Of a stretch of 59,179 bases of DNA, positions 44,701 through 53,236 are shown piece after piece. The notes beneath the pieces were generated by a model. It saw only the letters and a program-made list of their open reading frames with translations, was not told the DNA's origin and did not search any database. Numbering within the stretch: position 1 is the first letter of the stretch; each line of letters begins with the position of its first letter. The translations under genes and the position numbers were made by a program. This DNA comes from Photobacterium alginatilyticum (GTDB taxonomy: Bacteria > Pseudomonadota > Gammaproteobacteria > Enterobacterales > Vibrionaceae), in assembly GCF_009910675.1 (NCBI RefSeq), contig NZ_RSEJ01000033.1, forward strand, positions 1-59,179, read 5' to 3'.

Positions 44701-44783
44701 GCAAAACCGGCTTTTTCCAACTCGCTCAGATATGACAGCACGACATCGTCGATACTATTCTGATGTGTTAATACAGGTAACAT
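41715..44783 (-). CDS. ydiJ: FAD-binding and [4Fe-4S] oxidoreductase YdiJ (D-2-hydroxyglutarate dehydrogenase family)
   Basis: This 1022-aa fused enzyme combines an FAD_binding_4/VAO-type domain (residues about 40-270; SARGGGTGTNGQSLTPGIVVDLSR), the FAD-linked oxidase C-terminal domain (to about 540), a [4Fe-4S] ferredoxin-like domain (CLACKACASQCPIKVD near 675) and a CCG-type domain (VGCCGMAG near 960). E. coli YdiJ (1018 aa) is reported to oxidise D-2-hydroxyglutarate; the match here is by domain order and length. A GGAGAGCA ribosome site precedes the ATG. It is monocistronic. Confidence 0.93.
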   Translation of the reverse strand: MLPVLTHQNSIDDVVLSYLSELEKAGFAGDIEQNYASRLAVATDNSVYQQLPQAVVLPRTTDDLILIGRVGQNPNFKQVTFSARGGGTGTNGQSLTPGIVVDLSRHMNQIIEVNPDQGWVRVQTGVVKDQLNDALRPYGYFFSPDLSTSNRATIGGMINTDASGQGSLKYGKTSDHVLSLKAVLVDGSVLETEPLTQEQVLAASEGDELASKAMLVSSQVCRDKRQQIVDKFPPLNRFLTGYDLQNVFDDALTEFDITRLLCGAEGSLAFIAEAKLNITPIPKSRTLVNIKYDSFDSALRNAPMMVEAQALSVETVDSRVLNLAKQDIVWHTVSDLLTDVPGKELLGINMVEFASNDPEENQRQVAALCVQLDSLIAEEQSGVIGYQVCDDLASIQKIYGMRKKAVGLLGAAKGSKKPVAFAEDTCVPPENLADFIAEFRQLLDEKQLDYGMFGHVDAGVLHVRPALDMCDPEQERLMKEVSDQVVALVAKYGGLMWGEHGKGFRSEYGPAFFGDELFTELRRIKAAFDPDNRMNPGKICTPLDSNAELVKVDGVKRGFYDRQIPMKVRDSFKQAMECNGNGLCFNYDTSSPMCPSMKITADRRHSPKGRAGLVREWLRQLSEKGIDPMKLEAELMSQSPTVKQIIDRFRNTFGSGKSDYDFSHEVMEAMNGCLACKACASQCPIKVDVPSFRARFMNIYYSRYQRPVKDYLVAYVESYLPLMAKAPVTFNAVMRPSWSKKLTEKTIGYVDMPALSVPTLKEGLDGHHATRFDLQWLQALSEQERQNYVLIVQDPFTSFYDADVVRDFVYLIEKLGKKPMLVPFKPNGKAQHIKGFLRQFAKTARNTADFLNQLSSLGIPLVGVDPALVLCYRDEYEEILGDKRGEFHVQTAHEWLLPLLPELPSHPLREDDRWYLFAHCTEKTKMPNAEKEWAEIFARFGANLMPVSVGCCGMAGTFGHEKDKLEMSRGVYNLSWQPNLEQLNTDRCMATGYSCRSQVKRFEHIKMKHPVQVLLQVVNNLR

Positions 44784-44927
44784 TGCTCTCCTTGTCCAGT
44801 ATGGCTGCCGTATCCTACGGCTACTGGCCTCTCTTATAAATCGTTTGCATTCACTTTACCTCACTCCGAATATGAAACAAAGTGTGACGGAGCGCAACAA
44901 CATAAAACGCTGCTCAAGGGCAGAATT

Positions 44928-46415
44928 TTATTTCAATCTTTTTACCAAAGCCGACGAACCAGCAATAAGCCAAATAGCGGCAAGCGTCCAGCCAGCTCCC
45001 CGAATAGCCAGAACAATCAAGCTCACCGAGGAAAGCGACGCCAGAAACTCAATACCGACTCCTATCACTCCCACCCCGGTAAGCATGATTAGCATTAGCT
45101 TGAAGCGCCCCAGAAGTGAGAGCGGAAACGGCTTATCCGGCAACGCTTCGACACTAAGCACGATACCCAGCAATAGCGCAAAAATATAAGTATGAAGAGG
45201 TGCCAGACTAAGTCCGGCCACAATCCCAACAGCAAGGGCTGTCGATAGCCAAAACCATCGATTCACAATTGCCTGCTGAAGTGAGTAGCTAGAAGCGGAA
45301 TGCCAGACAATCAGAGCAGAGACGAAAATCACCCCGAGCAGGATACTGGCAAGGGTATCGCTGACAAAATGCACCCCGTACCAGACTCTGGCAACAGCCT
45401 GCCCAACGATAAATATCAGGAAAAGTGGTAACGACAACCATTTTACCACCGTACCGACACGCTTGCTCAGCGCATACCAACACATGCCCCACAACATGGT
45501 AGCCATCAAGGTATGGCCGCTAGGAAAACCAAATCCGTAGGCATTTATTTGCTGCAGTTCGGGCATGATGTCCGATGGACGGGGCGACGCCAATCCCAGC
45601 TTAATCACACCGCTGGTAAACGTTGCCAGTAGCAGCACAACGGCTAATTGAAGCAAGCCAGTCGGACCATACAAGCCAATGGCAACGATGACCAACAATG
45701 CAAGAAACCAAGGTTCACCCGGCAAGTTCACAACAGCAATGATGTGTGAAAAGACTCTTTGACCGGCATCAGGCCAAGACCTGACCCACAACTGAAGCTG
45801 CTCAACCCAGTCAAGTTCTAGCCGATGCAGTGAATTGACCTTGCGACTAAGGTCGGAATACATTTCAATTTCGCTCGGCGGGGTTTTCTCCATCCACTCA
45901 GTCAACAAGCTCGCACTTATTTTAAAGCGATGTTTCTCCGGTTCAACCAAATAAGGATCGACGAGATAGACGCGTTTGACTTCAGTGGCATAATGCTTGG
46001 CAAACCAAGAGGCAACCATGGAGTAGCCAGTATTGTCTTGAAATGATGATACCAAAATGGGTGACTCTGCAACGCAGCCAAAAATAGCGGCTCGACGACG
46101 GTATTCCAGTAAGTCTCCCACCTTCACCCGAATACCGGTTTCTTCCAGTGCTTCTCGCGCTGCTGCCTGCCTCGGGGTATCTCCCTTATCGATGTATCCG
46201 CCGGGCAGCGACATCTTTTTGGTGATCACTTCAGTTAACATGACCATTTTATTTTCATGCCGGATAACACAAACGGCGCCGACAATATCAGCGGGCATAG
46301 CACCGAGAACATCTGACTCACTTGCTACAGAAGTCGTTGCCGCTGTCGGCAACGCGACACAAACTAGAAAAAGACCAAAACAGAGGCGATTTACGATTCT
46401 TAGCAGAGCAAACAC
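44928..46415 (-). CDS. Secreted Nudix hydrolase fused to a membrane PAP2 phosphatase
   Basis: This 495-aa protein has a signal peptide or anchor (residues 1-27), a Nudix domain (about 40-165) with a box GYIDKGDTPRQAAAREALEE (the first catalytic Glu replaced by Asp), then a multi-pass PAP2 domain (about 225-385) with all three motifs: KLGLASPRP, PSGHT and ARVWYGVHFVSD. Four more membrane segments follow. PAP2 enzymes of the PgpB type remove phosphate from lipid pyrophosphates; Nudix enzymes cleave nucleoside diphosphates linked to X. The fusion suggests processing of a periplasmic or lipid-linked nucleotide, which is inference. Confidence 0.85.
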   Translation of the reverse strand: MFALLRIVNRLCFGLFLVCVALPTAATTSVASESDVLGAMPADIVGAVCVIRHENKMVMLTEVITKKMSLPGGYIDKGDTPRQAAAREALEETGIRVKVGDLLEYRRRAAIFGCVAESPILVSSFQDNTGYSMVASWFAKHYATEVKRVYLVDPYLVEPEKHRFKISASLLTEWMEKTPPSEIEMYSDLSRKVNSLHRLELDWVEQLQLWVRSWPDAGQRVFSHIIAVVNLPGEPWFLALLVIVAIGLYGPTGLLQLAVVLLLATFTSGVIKLGLASPRPSDIMPELQQINAYGFGFPSGHTLMATMLWGMCWYALSKRVGTVVKWLSLPLFLIFIVGQAVARVWYGVHFVSDTLASILLGVIFVSALIVWHSASSYSLQQAIVNRWFWLSTALAVGIVAGLSLAPLHTYIFALLLGIVLSVEALPDKPFPLSLLGRFKLMLIMLTGVGVIGVGIEFLASLSSVSLIVLAIRGAGWTLAAIWLIAGSSALVKRLK

Positions 46416-46516
46416 AGCAGACCTTACAACACGGAAATATTGATCACATCATACCAGCAGTGCAATATGTAAACCATTGACAGAATTATGAATGCCCTCA
46501 GCGCATAAACCAGACC

Positions 46517-48133
46517 ATGACGCCTATCGTACTCGCACCGGACTACTACCTTCACAACTTCCGTCTGCTCATCGACTCGGTCAATCGGCAGTACAGCGAT
46601 CTGCTTTGCGACGAAGAAGCAGCATGGATAGTGACATTTCAACATCTGCCTGAAAAGGCCCAGATGCTATGTATCCGCCTGCTATCAAGAAAAGGTCTGT
46701 TTTTCCGCTGTGATAAGCTTAGCTATGAAGAGATTGGTGATATTTCCCTGGCAGCCGAGGCGCTTCACAATGTCGGCTTTGTCGAAAGCAATAAGCCTGA
46801 CTGGCCGCTAGAAGAAGTCATTAGCCTGTTTACCAAACCAGAGTTGCTGAAGCTGTTTCCAGCTCTGGCTCCTTGCAAGTCATACCGCAAGCCAGAGCTT
46901 ATCGAAGAGCTGCTTATACATGCTCCAGCACTAGATGAATTCAAGCAAGACATCATACAGATCTGCCACCAGCAGCACCTCGATACGTTTCTACTGTTAT
47001 TCTTTGGCAACCGCTATCAGGATCTGAGTCAGTTTGTACTCTCGGACCTCGGGTTGAACCAGTTCGAAAGCTACACCATCGACAAGGAAAGCCGTCTCTT
47101 TAGCGATCGTCGCCAGATCCAGCAATGGCTTGAGTTATCCTCTCTCAGCGATCACTACTGGCAGGCAAAAGAAAACAAAGATCAAGCAGAGATCGTCGCG
47201 CTTACAGAGGTGATCCCATCAGCCTGTCAATGGCCTCCCCTAGAGCGAAGACGCCAGCAGCTCATCAATCATATCGCACGAGATTTAGAACGCTTTGATA
47301 TGCCCGAGCAGGCACTAAAGCTATTCAGAGAAAACCTGCTCCCACCTTCAAGAGAACGTCAGGTACGTATTCTGGATAAGCTTCAGCAGTTCGAAGCGGC
47401 CCTTGAACTGACCTTGGCGATTAAACAGTCACCGCACAATGAAGACGAGGCTGAGGTTGCCGAACGGCTGGAAAAGAAATTAAGCCGTACCCTAAAGCGA
47501 ACTTATCAACCTGTAGCCAAAGCCGTGTTTAATGAAAACCACCTTACACTAGCCAATAACGGCCAACGGGTCGAACTAGCCGTGGCGGCCCACTACGCAA
47601 GCCTGGGCTGGTCGGTATATTATTTGGAAAATAGCTTGCTGTGCGGCTTATTCGGGCTGGCATTCTGGGATATTATCTTCGCGCCAGTGCCGGGGGCATT
47701 TCTGAACCCCTACCAACGCTCGCCCCGCGACATGTTCCACCCGGAGTTCTATCAACAGCGTGAGGTATTAATCAACCAGCGCCTGACAGACATCAGTAAT
47801 AATAACTGGCAGGCGTGGACAGAGATCTACCGCAATAAACAAGGGATAAGCAACGACTGGGTAAACTGGTCGGTATTAACAGAAGACATCGTACTCCAGG
47901 CCACCAGCGCCATACCGAGCACGATATTATGCGAGCTCTTCAAGCGACTGCTGTTCGACCCGCGAAACAACCGCTCGGGCCTGCCTGACCTTATCATGTT
48001 CAAGGCCGAGCAGTATCAGTGGGTCGAGGTAAAAGGCCCCGGCGACAAGCTGCAAAACAACCAAATCCGCTGGCTAAAAAAGTTCGCCGAGCTAGGCTGC
48101 CCGGCTTCTGTCGATTATGTGACTTGGAAATAA
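46517..48133 (+). CDS. Bacterial FAN1-type VRR-NUC structure-specific nuclease
   Basis: This 538-aa protein ends in a VRR-NUC domain (about residues 405-538) with the catalytic GLPDLIMF...WVEVKGPGDKLQNNQIRWL pattern (PD, then E-x-K, then Q). The upstream region is helical with TPR-like stretches (about 255-340) as in FAN1. FAN1 enzymes cut branched DNA in interstrand-crosslink repair. The start at 46517 gives MTPIVLAPDYYLHNF; it is divergent from the Nudix-PAP2 gene. Length agrees with bacterial FAN1 homologues (about 550 aa). Confidence 0.88.
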   Translation: MTPIVLAPDYYLHNFRLLIDSVNRQYSDLLCDEEAAWIVTFQHLPEKAQMLCIRLLSRKGLFFRCDKLSYEEIGDISLAAEALHNVGFVESNKPDWPLEEVISLFTKPELLKLFPALAPCKSYRKPELIEELLIHAPALDEFKQDIIQICHQQHLDTFLLLFFGNRYQDLSQFVLSDLGLNQFESYTIDKESRLFSDRRQIQQWLELSSLSDHYWQAKENKDQAEIVALTEVIPSACQWPPLERRRQQLINHIARDLERFDMPEQALKLFRENLLPPSRERQVRILDKLQQFEAALELTLAIKQSPHNEDEAEVAERLEKKLSRTLKRTYQPVAKAVFNENHLTLANNGQRVELAVAAHYASLGWSVYYLENSLLCGLFGLAFWDIIFAPVPGAFLNPYQRSPRDMFHPEFYQQREVLINQRLTDISNNNWQAWTEIYRNKQGISNDWVNWSVLTEDIVLQATSAIPSTILCELFKRLLFDPRNNRSGLPDLIMFKAEQYQWVEVKGPGDKLQNNQIRWLKKFAELGCPASVDYVTWK

Positions 48134-48359
48134 GGCAGCAGTATCCAGTCAATTGGCTGGAGCGATTAAATTAGGCCAAAAGAATCCACTGTTTTCCTGT
48201 TCTGACCTTGAGCAATCCAGAGTCCTAGGTCTAAGATTTAATAATCAAAAATCATTATTTAGGCCATTCTTATTTATACAAAGGCCAATAAATTCGTTGT
48301 CAGGCTCTGCAGATCGAGTTAGTGGCAAATCAGATAACCATTGCTGTTGGTATTTGATC
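48134..48359. other. Intergenic region before the pirin gene
   Basis: About 226 bases. A small inverted repeat TCCAG...CTGGA near 48146-48163 has no T-run. No gene is supported, although the pirin frame stays open back to 48153. Confidence 0.4.
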
Positions 48360-49199
48360 ATGAAAAACACTAAAAAGATAAATAAAATCCGCTACGGCCA
48401 CAAAACCGGATCCATTACGGCATTTATCGATGCGGATAATCTCAATGAACTTGATCCCTTTGTTTTATGGGATCATTTTGAAGCCAAAGAAATAATCCGT
48501 ACAACCGGGCTCGATTATCACGGTCACTCCGGGGTTGATGCAATAAGTTACCCTGTAACAGGAAGACTCCGTCACCTCGATTCATCGGGCAGCCATGTCA
48601 CACTCAATAGCGGTGATATTCATGTGATGACCTCGGGAAACGGGATTATTCACAAAGATACCATGACGCCTCAAGACGGCCGGGTGGAGTCTTTCAGCCT
48701 GTGGACCGCATTGCCTGCGGGTCACAAAGAAATGGACGACGCCTCAAGTTCTAACGTTTCATCCCACCAAATTCCACTGGTCGAGGAAATCGATTCTGCG
48801 ACCAAGGTGCTTATCGGCAACTACAAGGGCTCGGTTAGTCCTATAAAGTACAGCATTCCCGTTACCTACCTCGATATCATTATCGCCCCCTATGGGGTTT
48901 GGCACTTCCAGCCGGACAAAAGCCAAACAACAGGGTTCGTTTATATTCGTTCCGGACGAGCCTATATCGGCGGTAATCAGCTACACCCTCACCAAATGGG
49001 CACCTTGACGCCATCTTCCCTGCCGCTGGAGATCAGAACCGGCAGTATCGGAACCCGGCTCTTTGTGTCACTGGGTGAGCCCTTACACCAGCCGTTAATT
49101 TCATCGGGCTGCTCGGTACATTCCTCTGCCGTCAATATGTCGCTGGGTACACAAAACATTAAGCGGCTGATGGCCGCAAAGAAAATGAGTGGTCTGTAA
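48360..49199 (+). CDS. Pirin family protein
   Basis: This 279-aa bicupin has the N-terminal cupin metal-binding residues in HGHSGVDAISYPVTGRLRHLD (near residues 57-77) and VMTSGNGIIHKD near 93-104; the last acidic ligand is Asp where many pirins have Glu. Some pirins are quercetin 2,3-dioxygenases, others act as redox-regulated cofactors; which applies is unknown. The start is set at 48360 by the pirin N terminus, although no good ribosome site stands before it. Confidence 0.85.
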   Translation: MKNTKKINKIRYGHKTGSITAFIDADNLNELDPFVLWDHFEAKEIIRTTGLDYHGHSGVDAISYPVTGRLRHLDSSGSHVTLNSGDIHVMTSGNGIIHKDTMTPQDGRVESFSLWTALPAGHKEMDDASSSNVSSHQIPLVEEIDSATKVLIGNYKGSVSPIKYSIPVTYLDIIIAPYGVWHFQPDKSQTTGFVYIRSGRAYIGGNQLHPHQMGTLTPSSLPLEIRTGSIGTRLFVSLGEPLHQPLISSGCSVHSSAVNMSLGTQNIKRLMAAKKMSGL

Positions 49200-49247
49200 T
49201 AGCGTTAATTTGTAATTGTTACTCTTGCCAATATAACCTTTGGAACG

Positions 49248-49880
49248 GTGACTGTGAGTAGCGGATTTATTCCAATGTTGTATCACAACCAGTTGGCAGC
49301 CACTTTTAACAGGCCGTCGTTAATCGCAAGGCAACTTTGCTTAGGCAGCCTTGTCATCGCCCTGTTCTTTTCTTCCTATATCCAGGCTGACACCAATACG
49401 CAGAGTAACAGCAGATATTCGCCGCAAGAAGTTAAGGCCCTCTACCTGTACCATTTTGCCAATTTTGTTCGATGGCCCGAGCCGGCCCCAGAGCGTATTC
49501 GCTACTGCAGCCTGGGTAGCGATACTGCAACACTCACACTCAAACAGGTTCTCTTTCGGAAAACCCCACCCAATCGCTCAGCGACCGTCACCTCAATCAC
49601 CAATTTCAGCCAAGCCAGCAACAACTGTGAAGTGCTGTATATTCCGCAAGACACGCTGCAGAAGCTGAAGACAATTCCACAATTGACTGGCGTACTGACG
49701 GTAAGTGACGGTGAGCGTTTCCTCCAGCGAGGTGGGATGATAGAACTTCGCGCAGCAAAAAAGCGAATAAAACCAGCGATTGCGATAGATAACGTGACGA
49801 AAGGAGAGCTGACTATCAGCTCTCGTTTGCTACGGATTGCCCTACCTCCTGCCCGGCAGAAAGGAGGCAACCTTGAGTAG
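49248..49880 (+). CDS. YfiR-like DUF4154 periplasmic protein
   Basis: This 210-aa protein (or 201 aa if the ATG at 49275 is used) has an N-terminal signal/anchor ending near ADTNTQSN and a DUF4154 domain (about 55-205): SPQEVKALYLYHFANFVRWPEP, then YCSLGS, CEVLYIPQD, TVSDGERFLQRGGMIEL and ISSRLLRIA, all family-typical. YfiR of Pseudomonas inhibits the diguanylate cyclase YfiN from the periplasm. The stop overlaps the start of the next gene, a CHASE8-GGDEF protein, by eight bases, which strongly supports a functional pair. Confidence 0.88.
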   Translation: MTVSSGFIPMLYHNQLAATFNRPSLIARQLCLGSLVIALFFSSYIQADTNTQSNSRYSPQEVKALYLYHFANFVRWPEPAPERIRYCSLGSDTATLTLKQVLFRKTPPNRSATVTSITNFSQASNNCEVLYIPQDTLQKLKTIPQLTGVLTVSDGERFLQRGGMIELRAAKKRIKPAIAIDNVTKGELTISSRLLRIALPPARQKGGNLE

Positions 49881-51876
49881 ACTTATCGATCGCCTCTCCC
49901 TGAGCCAACGCTTATCGATACCGGTTATGGGCTTTATCGTCCTGGCTTTCATCAGTTTGCAATTTATCACTTATCAAACCTTTTTAAAGATCGAGAAAGA
50001 GAACCTGCTTAGCCAAACGCAAGTACTTGCTAACGGTGTAGGAATGAACCTGACAGCCGCAGTGCTGTTTAATGATCACCTTGACGGCACTGAAATTATG
50101 TCGGCTTTCAAAGCCGCCCCGCTCGTCGCCAGAGTCCGGCTTGAACATCCGGATCACAGCCTGTTTGTTCAATACATCAACCCGGACATAGAGTTCGTCT
50201 CTCCAACACAAGAAGAGCAACATGATGTAGCCAAACAGAGTTATCATTTTGGCCCCGAAATGCTCTACCTGACTGTACCCGTCATGCTGGATAACGAACC
50301 CATCGCCCACATGCATATCGGTGTATCATTGAAAACACTTCAAGAGATGCGCATTACCCATTTCCAAGTCAGCTTTATGTTGCTGCTTGCCATCATTGCC
50401 CTGACTGCCTACATCATTAATCGCGTACAGGCGTGGGTCATTCATCCCATCTCCCAGCTAAATCATGCTGTAAACCGTATTATCAAAGATGAAAACCCAA
50501 GCCCTATCACCCCACAAACACAAACCTATGATGAGGTCGGCGAGTTAGTCAGTTGCTTCAACAGCATGCAAAAAAAACTTGACGAGCGAGAGGCGAAAAT
50601 TCACGCCACTTTAAATCAGCTGAGCGAAGAAATAGCCTTTGCTGATGATGTCATCGAAACAGTGCAGCATGCATTGCTAGTGGTTAATCAATCAGGCACC
50701 ATCACTTTGGCAAATGATGCCAGCTTATCTGTTCTCGGGCTTTCTGCCGATAAAGTAAAAGGACTTAGCCTGACTGATGTATTGCATACCGAACAACCCG
50801 ATATCTTCAATCAGCAACTCGAAGCTGTCCTTAACGACCAGCAGCAATTCGACCACGAGATCAGAAAAGGGGTAACATCATCAGGACAATCACGCACCTA
50901 TCAGATACTCAGCCGCCCCTTAGAACATCGCAGGCAGACACTGTTTGCCATTGAAGATGTCACAAAAAAACAGCAAGCCGAGCAACAACAAAAAATGGCG
51001 GCTCAGGTCTTCGACAGCAGCCAGGACGCTATCATGCTACTCAGTGACTCGGGGATCATAAACATGGTCAACCCGGCATTCAGTCGGTTCCTTGGTTATC
51101 ATCCAGACGAGGCTATTGGCAGGCACTTCCATATCCTGTTCGATCTGGGGAAAGACAGTAAAGTCGAACTCGCTATCCGTCAGGCGCTTAAGAAGACCCA
51201 CCACTGGCATGGAGAATTGAGTCCGGTATGCAAAGACGGCTCTTTTATCCCTTTATTCCTTCGCATTAACAGGATTCAAATAAGCCATAGCAATGAGTTT
51301 CAAACCGTGGTGATAGCATCAGATCTTCGCTCGATGAAAAAAATGCGGCGGCTTGAACACCTCGCCACCCATGATCCGCTAACCAACCTTGCCAACCGGA
51401 GCAAACTACATCAGGAACTGGTGCAGGTGCTCAGTAAGCAAAAATCAAAAAGCTCTGTATTTGCAGTGTTATTTATTGACTTGGATGACTTTAAAACGGT
51501 CAATGACACTTATGGTCACAGTGCCGGTGATAAAGTCCTCAAAATCATCGCTGAACGGTTACTCAGAACAGTTCGAAAGAGTGATATGGTCGCCCGCCTT
51601 GCTGGTGATGAGTTTGTTACCATTATCAACCCGGTAGCCAGTCGGGATGATATATCCTTCACGTGCGAACGTATTTTGGCCAGAATTATGGAACCGATTA
51701 GTCTGGGGAAGAAAACACAGCTCAACATCGGTGCCAGTATAGGTTGTTACTATGTTTACTCTGATGAGTCTCAGGATGTAGACGATATTTTACGGCGGGC
51801 CGACAAAGCCATGTATGGTGCCAAACTGTCAGGCAAGGGGCGGATCATCGAATTTAATCAGTTCAGGACGAACTAA
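49873..51876 (+). CDS. YfiN-like diguanylate cyclase with CHASE8, HAMP, two PAS and GGDEF domains
   Basis: This 667-aa inner-membrane enzyme makes c-di-GMP. TM1 (about residues 14-32) and TM2 (about 155-178) flank a CHASE8-like periplasmic domain (SQTQVLANGVGMNLTAAVLF). HAMP (180-235), PAS1 (about 255-370), PAS2 (375-495) and GGDEF (505-665) follow. The signature is AGDEF (RLAGDEFV), a variant found in active enzymes, with an intact inhibitory RKSD five residues upstream. The start is a TTG at 49873 directly after AAGGAGGCAACC, inside the yfiR-like gene. The extra PAS domains are absent from Pseudomonas YfiN, and no YfiB gene follows. Confidence 0.9.
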   Translation: MSRLIDRLSLSQRLSIPVMGFIVLAFISLQFITYQTFLKIEKENLLSQTQVLANGVGMNLTAAVLFNDHLDGTEIMSAFKAAPLVARVRLEHPDHSLFVQYINPDIEFVSPTQEEQHDVAKQSYHFGPEMLYLTVPVMLDNEPIAHMHIGVSLKTLQEMRITHFQVSFMLLLAIIALTAYIINRVQAWVIHPISQLNHAVNRIIKDENPSPITPQTQTYDEVGELVSCFNSMQKKLDEREAKIHATLNQLSEEIAFADDVIETVQHALLVVNQSGTITLANDASLSVLGLSADKVKGLSLTDVLHTEQPDIFNQQLEAVLNDQQQFDHEIRKGVTSSGQSRTYQILSRPLEHRRQTLFAIEDVTKKQQAEQQQKMAAQVFDSSQDAIMLLSDSGIINMVNPAFSRFLGYHPDEAIGRHFHILFDLGKDSKVELAIRQALKKTHHWHGELSPVCKDGSFIPLFLRINRIQISHSNEFQTVVIASDLRSMKKMRRLEHLATHDPLTNLANRSKLHQELVQVLSKQKSKSSVFAVLFIDLDDFKTVNDTYGHSAGDKVLKIIAERLLRTVRKSDMVARLAGDEFVTIINPVASRDDISFTCERILARIMEPISLGKKTQLNIGASIGCYYVYSDESQDVDDILRRADKAMYGAKLSGKGRIIEFNQFRTN

Positions 51877-51961
51877 TGACTAGTGGATGGCAACGGCATC
51901 ACCAGTGAGCAATATACAACAGTGCCACTTCTATTTAAGCGGCACTGATTATGTTCATCAG

Positions 51962-52435
51962 CTAGCTACGCTTGGCACACTTGAATGTCCCGTTAGACTG
52001 GAACCAGAGCGCCTGAGGTTTCTTTCGGCCGATCAAAATCGGGCCATCGTCAAAGAACAAGAAATTCTTCCAGTTACGCTTGAAGACTCCCCACTTGGTC
52101 TCAATGACGTTGTACTTTTCGTAGCAGAAAAAGACAGTGGTATTGTCTTCCCAATTAATGAACTCCATCACTTCTGGCGGAAGGTCAATGTCGTCACTAT
52201 CCCAGGCATGCTGCCAGTCAATCGCTTCTGACCAGATTTTCTGATCATGTGCCCAGTCATCTTTCTCAAAATGATCGGCATCCGGGCTCTGGCTGCTAAT
52301 ATGTTCGCGCCAAATTTGAGCTGATCGAGCCTGAGTAAAAGGTTTAATTTGCTCTAAATCAGTTGCCTCGACAGGCATAGAGGCGTGGGTAAAGATCCAC
52401 TTGCGGGAATAGCTATCTAACTCTACGTAGTTCAT
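51962..52435 (-). CDS. DUF2947 family protein
   Basis: This 157-aa cytoplasmic protein starts MNYVELDSYSRKWIFTHASM and is rich in Trp and acidic residues (WEDNTTVFFCYEKYNVIETKWGVFKRNWKNFLFFDDGPILI-type region near 90-130), which fits DUF2947 of gamma-proteobacteria. Function unknown. It is convergent with the YfiN-like gene. The ATG at 52435 is preferred over an upstream frame extension to 52450. Confidence 0.75.
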   Translation of the reverse strand: MNYVELDSYSRKWIFTHASMPVEATDLEQIKPFTQARSAQIWREHISSQSPDADHFEKDDWAHDQKIWSEAIDWQHAWDSDDIDLPPEVMEFINWEDNTTVFFCYEKYNVIETKWGVFKRNWKNFLFFDDGPILIGRKKPQALWFQSNGTFKCAKRS

Positions 52436-52600
52436 TCGTCGACCTAACAAAACATTGACGGGGCAATGTACCTTAGTCGATCATTTTGTTCCAGTCTTGA
52501 AATGGTTTTCAGACTAAATTTGATTGCTGCAGAGTGGCTATCAGAGGAACCGGAAACAATGTACTACACCGCCCATCAACCGGCTCCTTTAGCGTGTTAA

Positions 52601-52819
52601 CTATTTGTTGGCATCCCACAAATTGCTGACCCAGCCTCCTATCTGCGCATCATAGTGGCAACCATTAAAGTTTTTTTCCACTATTGGTGATTCTTGATTA
52701 CTCTGTTCCAGTAACTGAGAGATATGACAAGCCATCGGGTCTCCCCGCTCCACCAATCGCTTTCTTGTTGCCACTTCTTTGATGATCTGTAGTCGATATG
52801 CCGAATTCATTTTTTTCAT
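52601..52819 (-). CDS. Small hypothetical protein (72 aa)
   Basis: A 72-codon gene begins MKKMNSAYRLQIIKEVATRK and ends GWVSNLWDANK. It has a basic helical N-terminal half and two Cys. TTAGGTGTG stands before the ATG. I do not recognise the family; short vibrio proteins with similar layouts are common. It is alone between the DUF2947 gene and a 400-base AT-rich gap. Confidence 0.6.
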   Translation of the reverse strand: MKKMNSAYRLQIIKEVATRKRLVERGDPMACHISQLLEQSNQESPIVEKNFNGCHYDAQIGGWVSNLWDANK

Positions 52820-53236
52820 CACACCTAACCTCTCTCTCAGTTAAACCCAACTAAAAATAGGAGTGAGTCTGTAAATCGTCAAATTTCCGACATTAAACGG
52901 TCACAATTTGCAGCTATAAAGATTTATTAAAAATAACAATAAATTCAATAGTTTACTATTTACCCCCTTTACGGGGTTGTGGCTAATATTGTACTACCCA
53001 CTATAAGTCTTTAATAATTATTGAGTTATATTGAAAGAAAAGTTTCATCTTTTTTATTGCTCTCAATTCGACCAGTACAATACTCACTAAAAACTGGCAG
53101 CATAATAGTTAATTTATACACGCGATTCACTTTAACCAGGTAAGGCCAAAGAGAATGACTTCGTGTAATATTCAATAACGCCGTTTCGTTACCATTTATG
53201 CCAGCCATTGCTGCACCAATATAAGAACACATCACT
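52820..53236. other. AT-rich region before the acyl-CoA ligase gene
   Basis: About 415 AT-rich bases, probably the ligase promoter. A small hairpin CCCC-CTTTAC-GGGG lies near 52973-52986. No good FadR operator and no gene is seen. Confidence 0.5.

Noticed and set aside
49837..49872. Earlier TTG start for the YfiN-like protein at 49837
   Set aside because: The TTG at 49873 directly follows AAGGAGG, while the earlier start has no such site.
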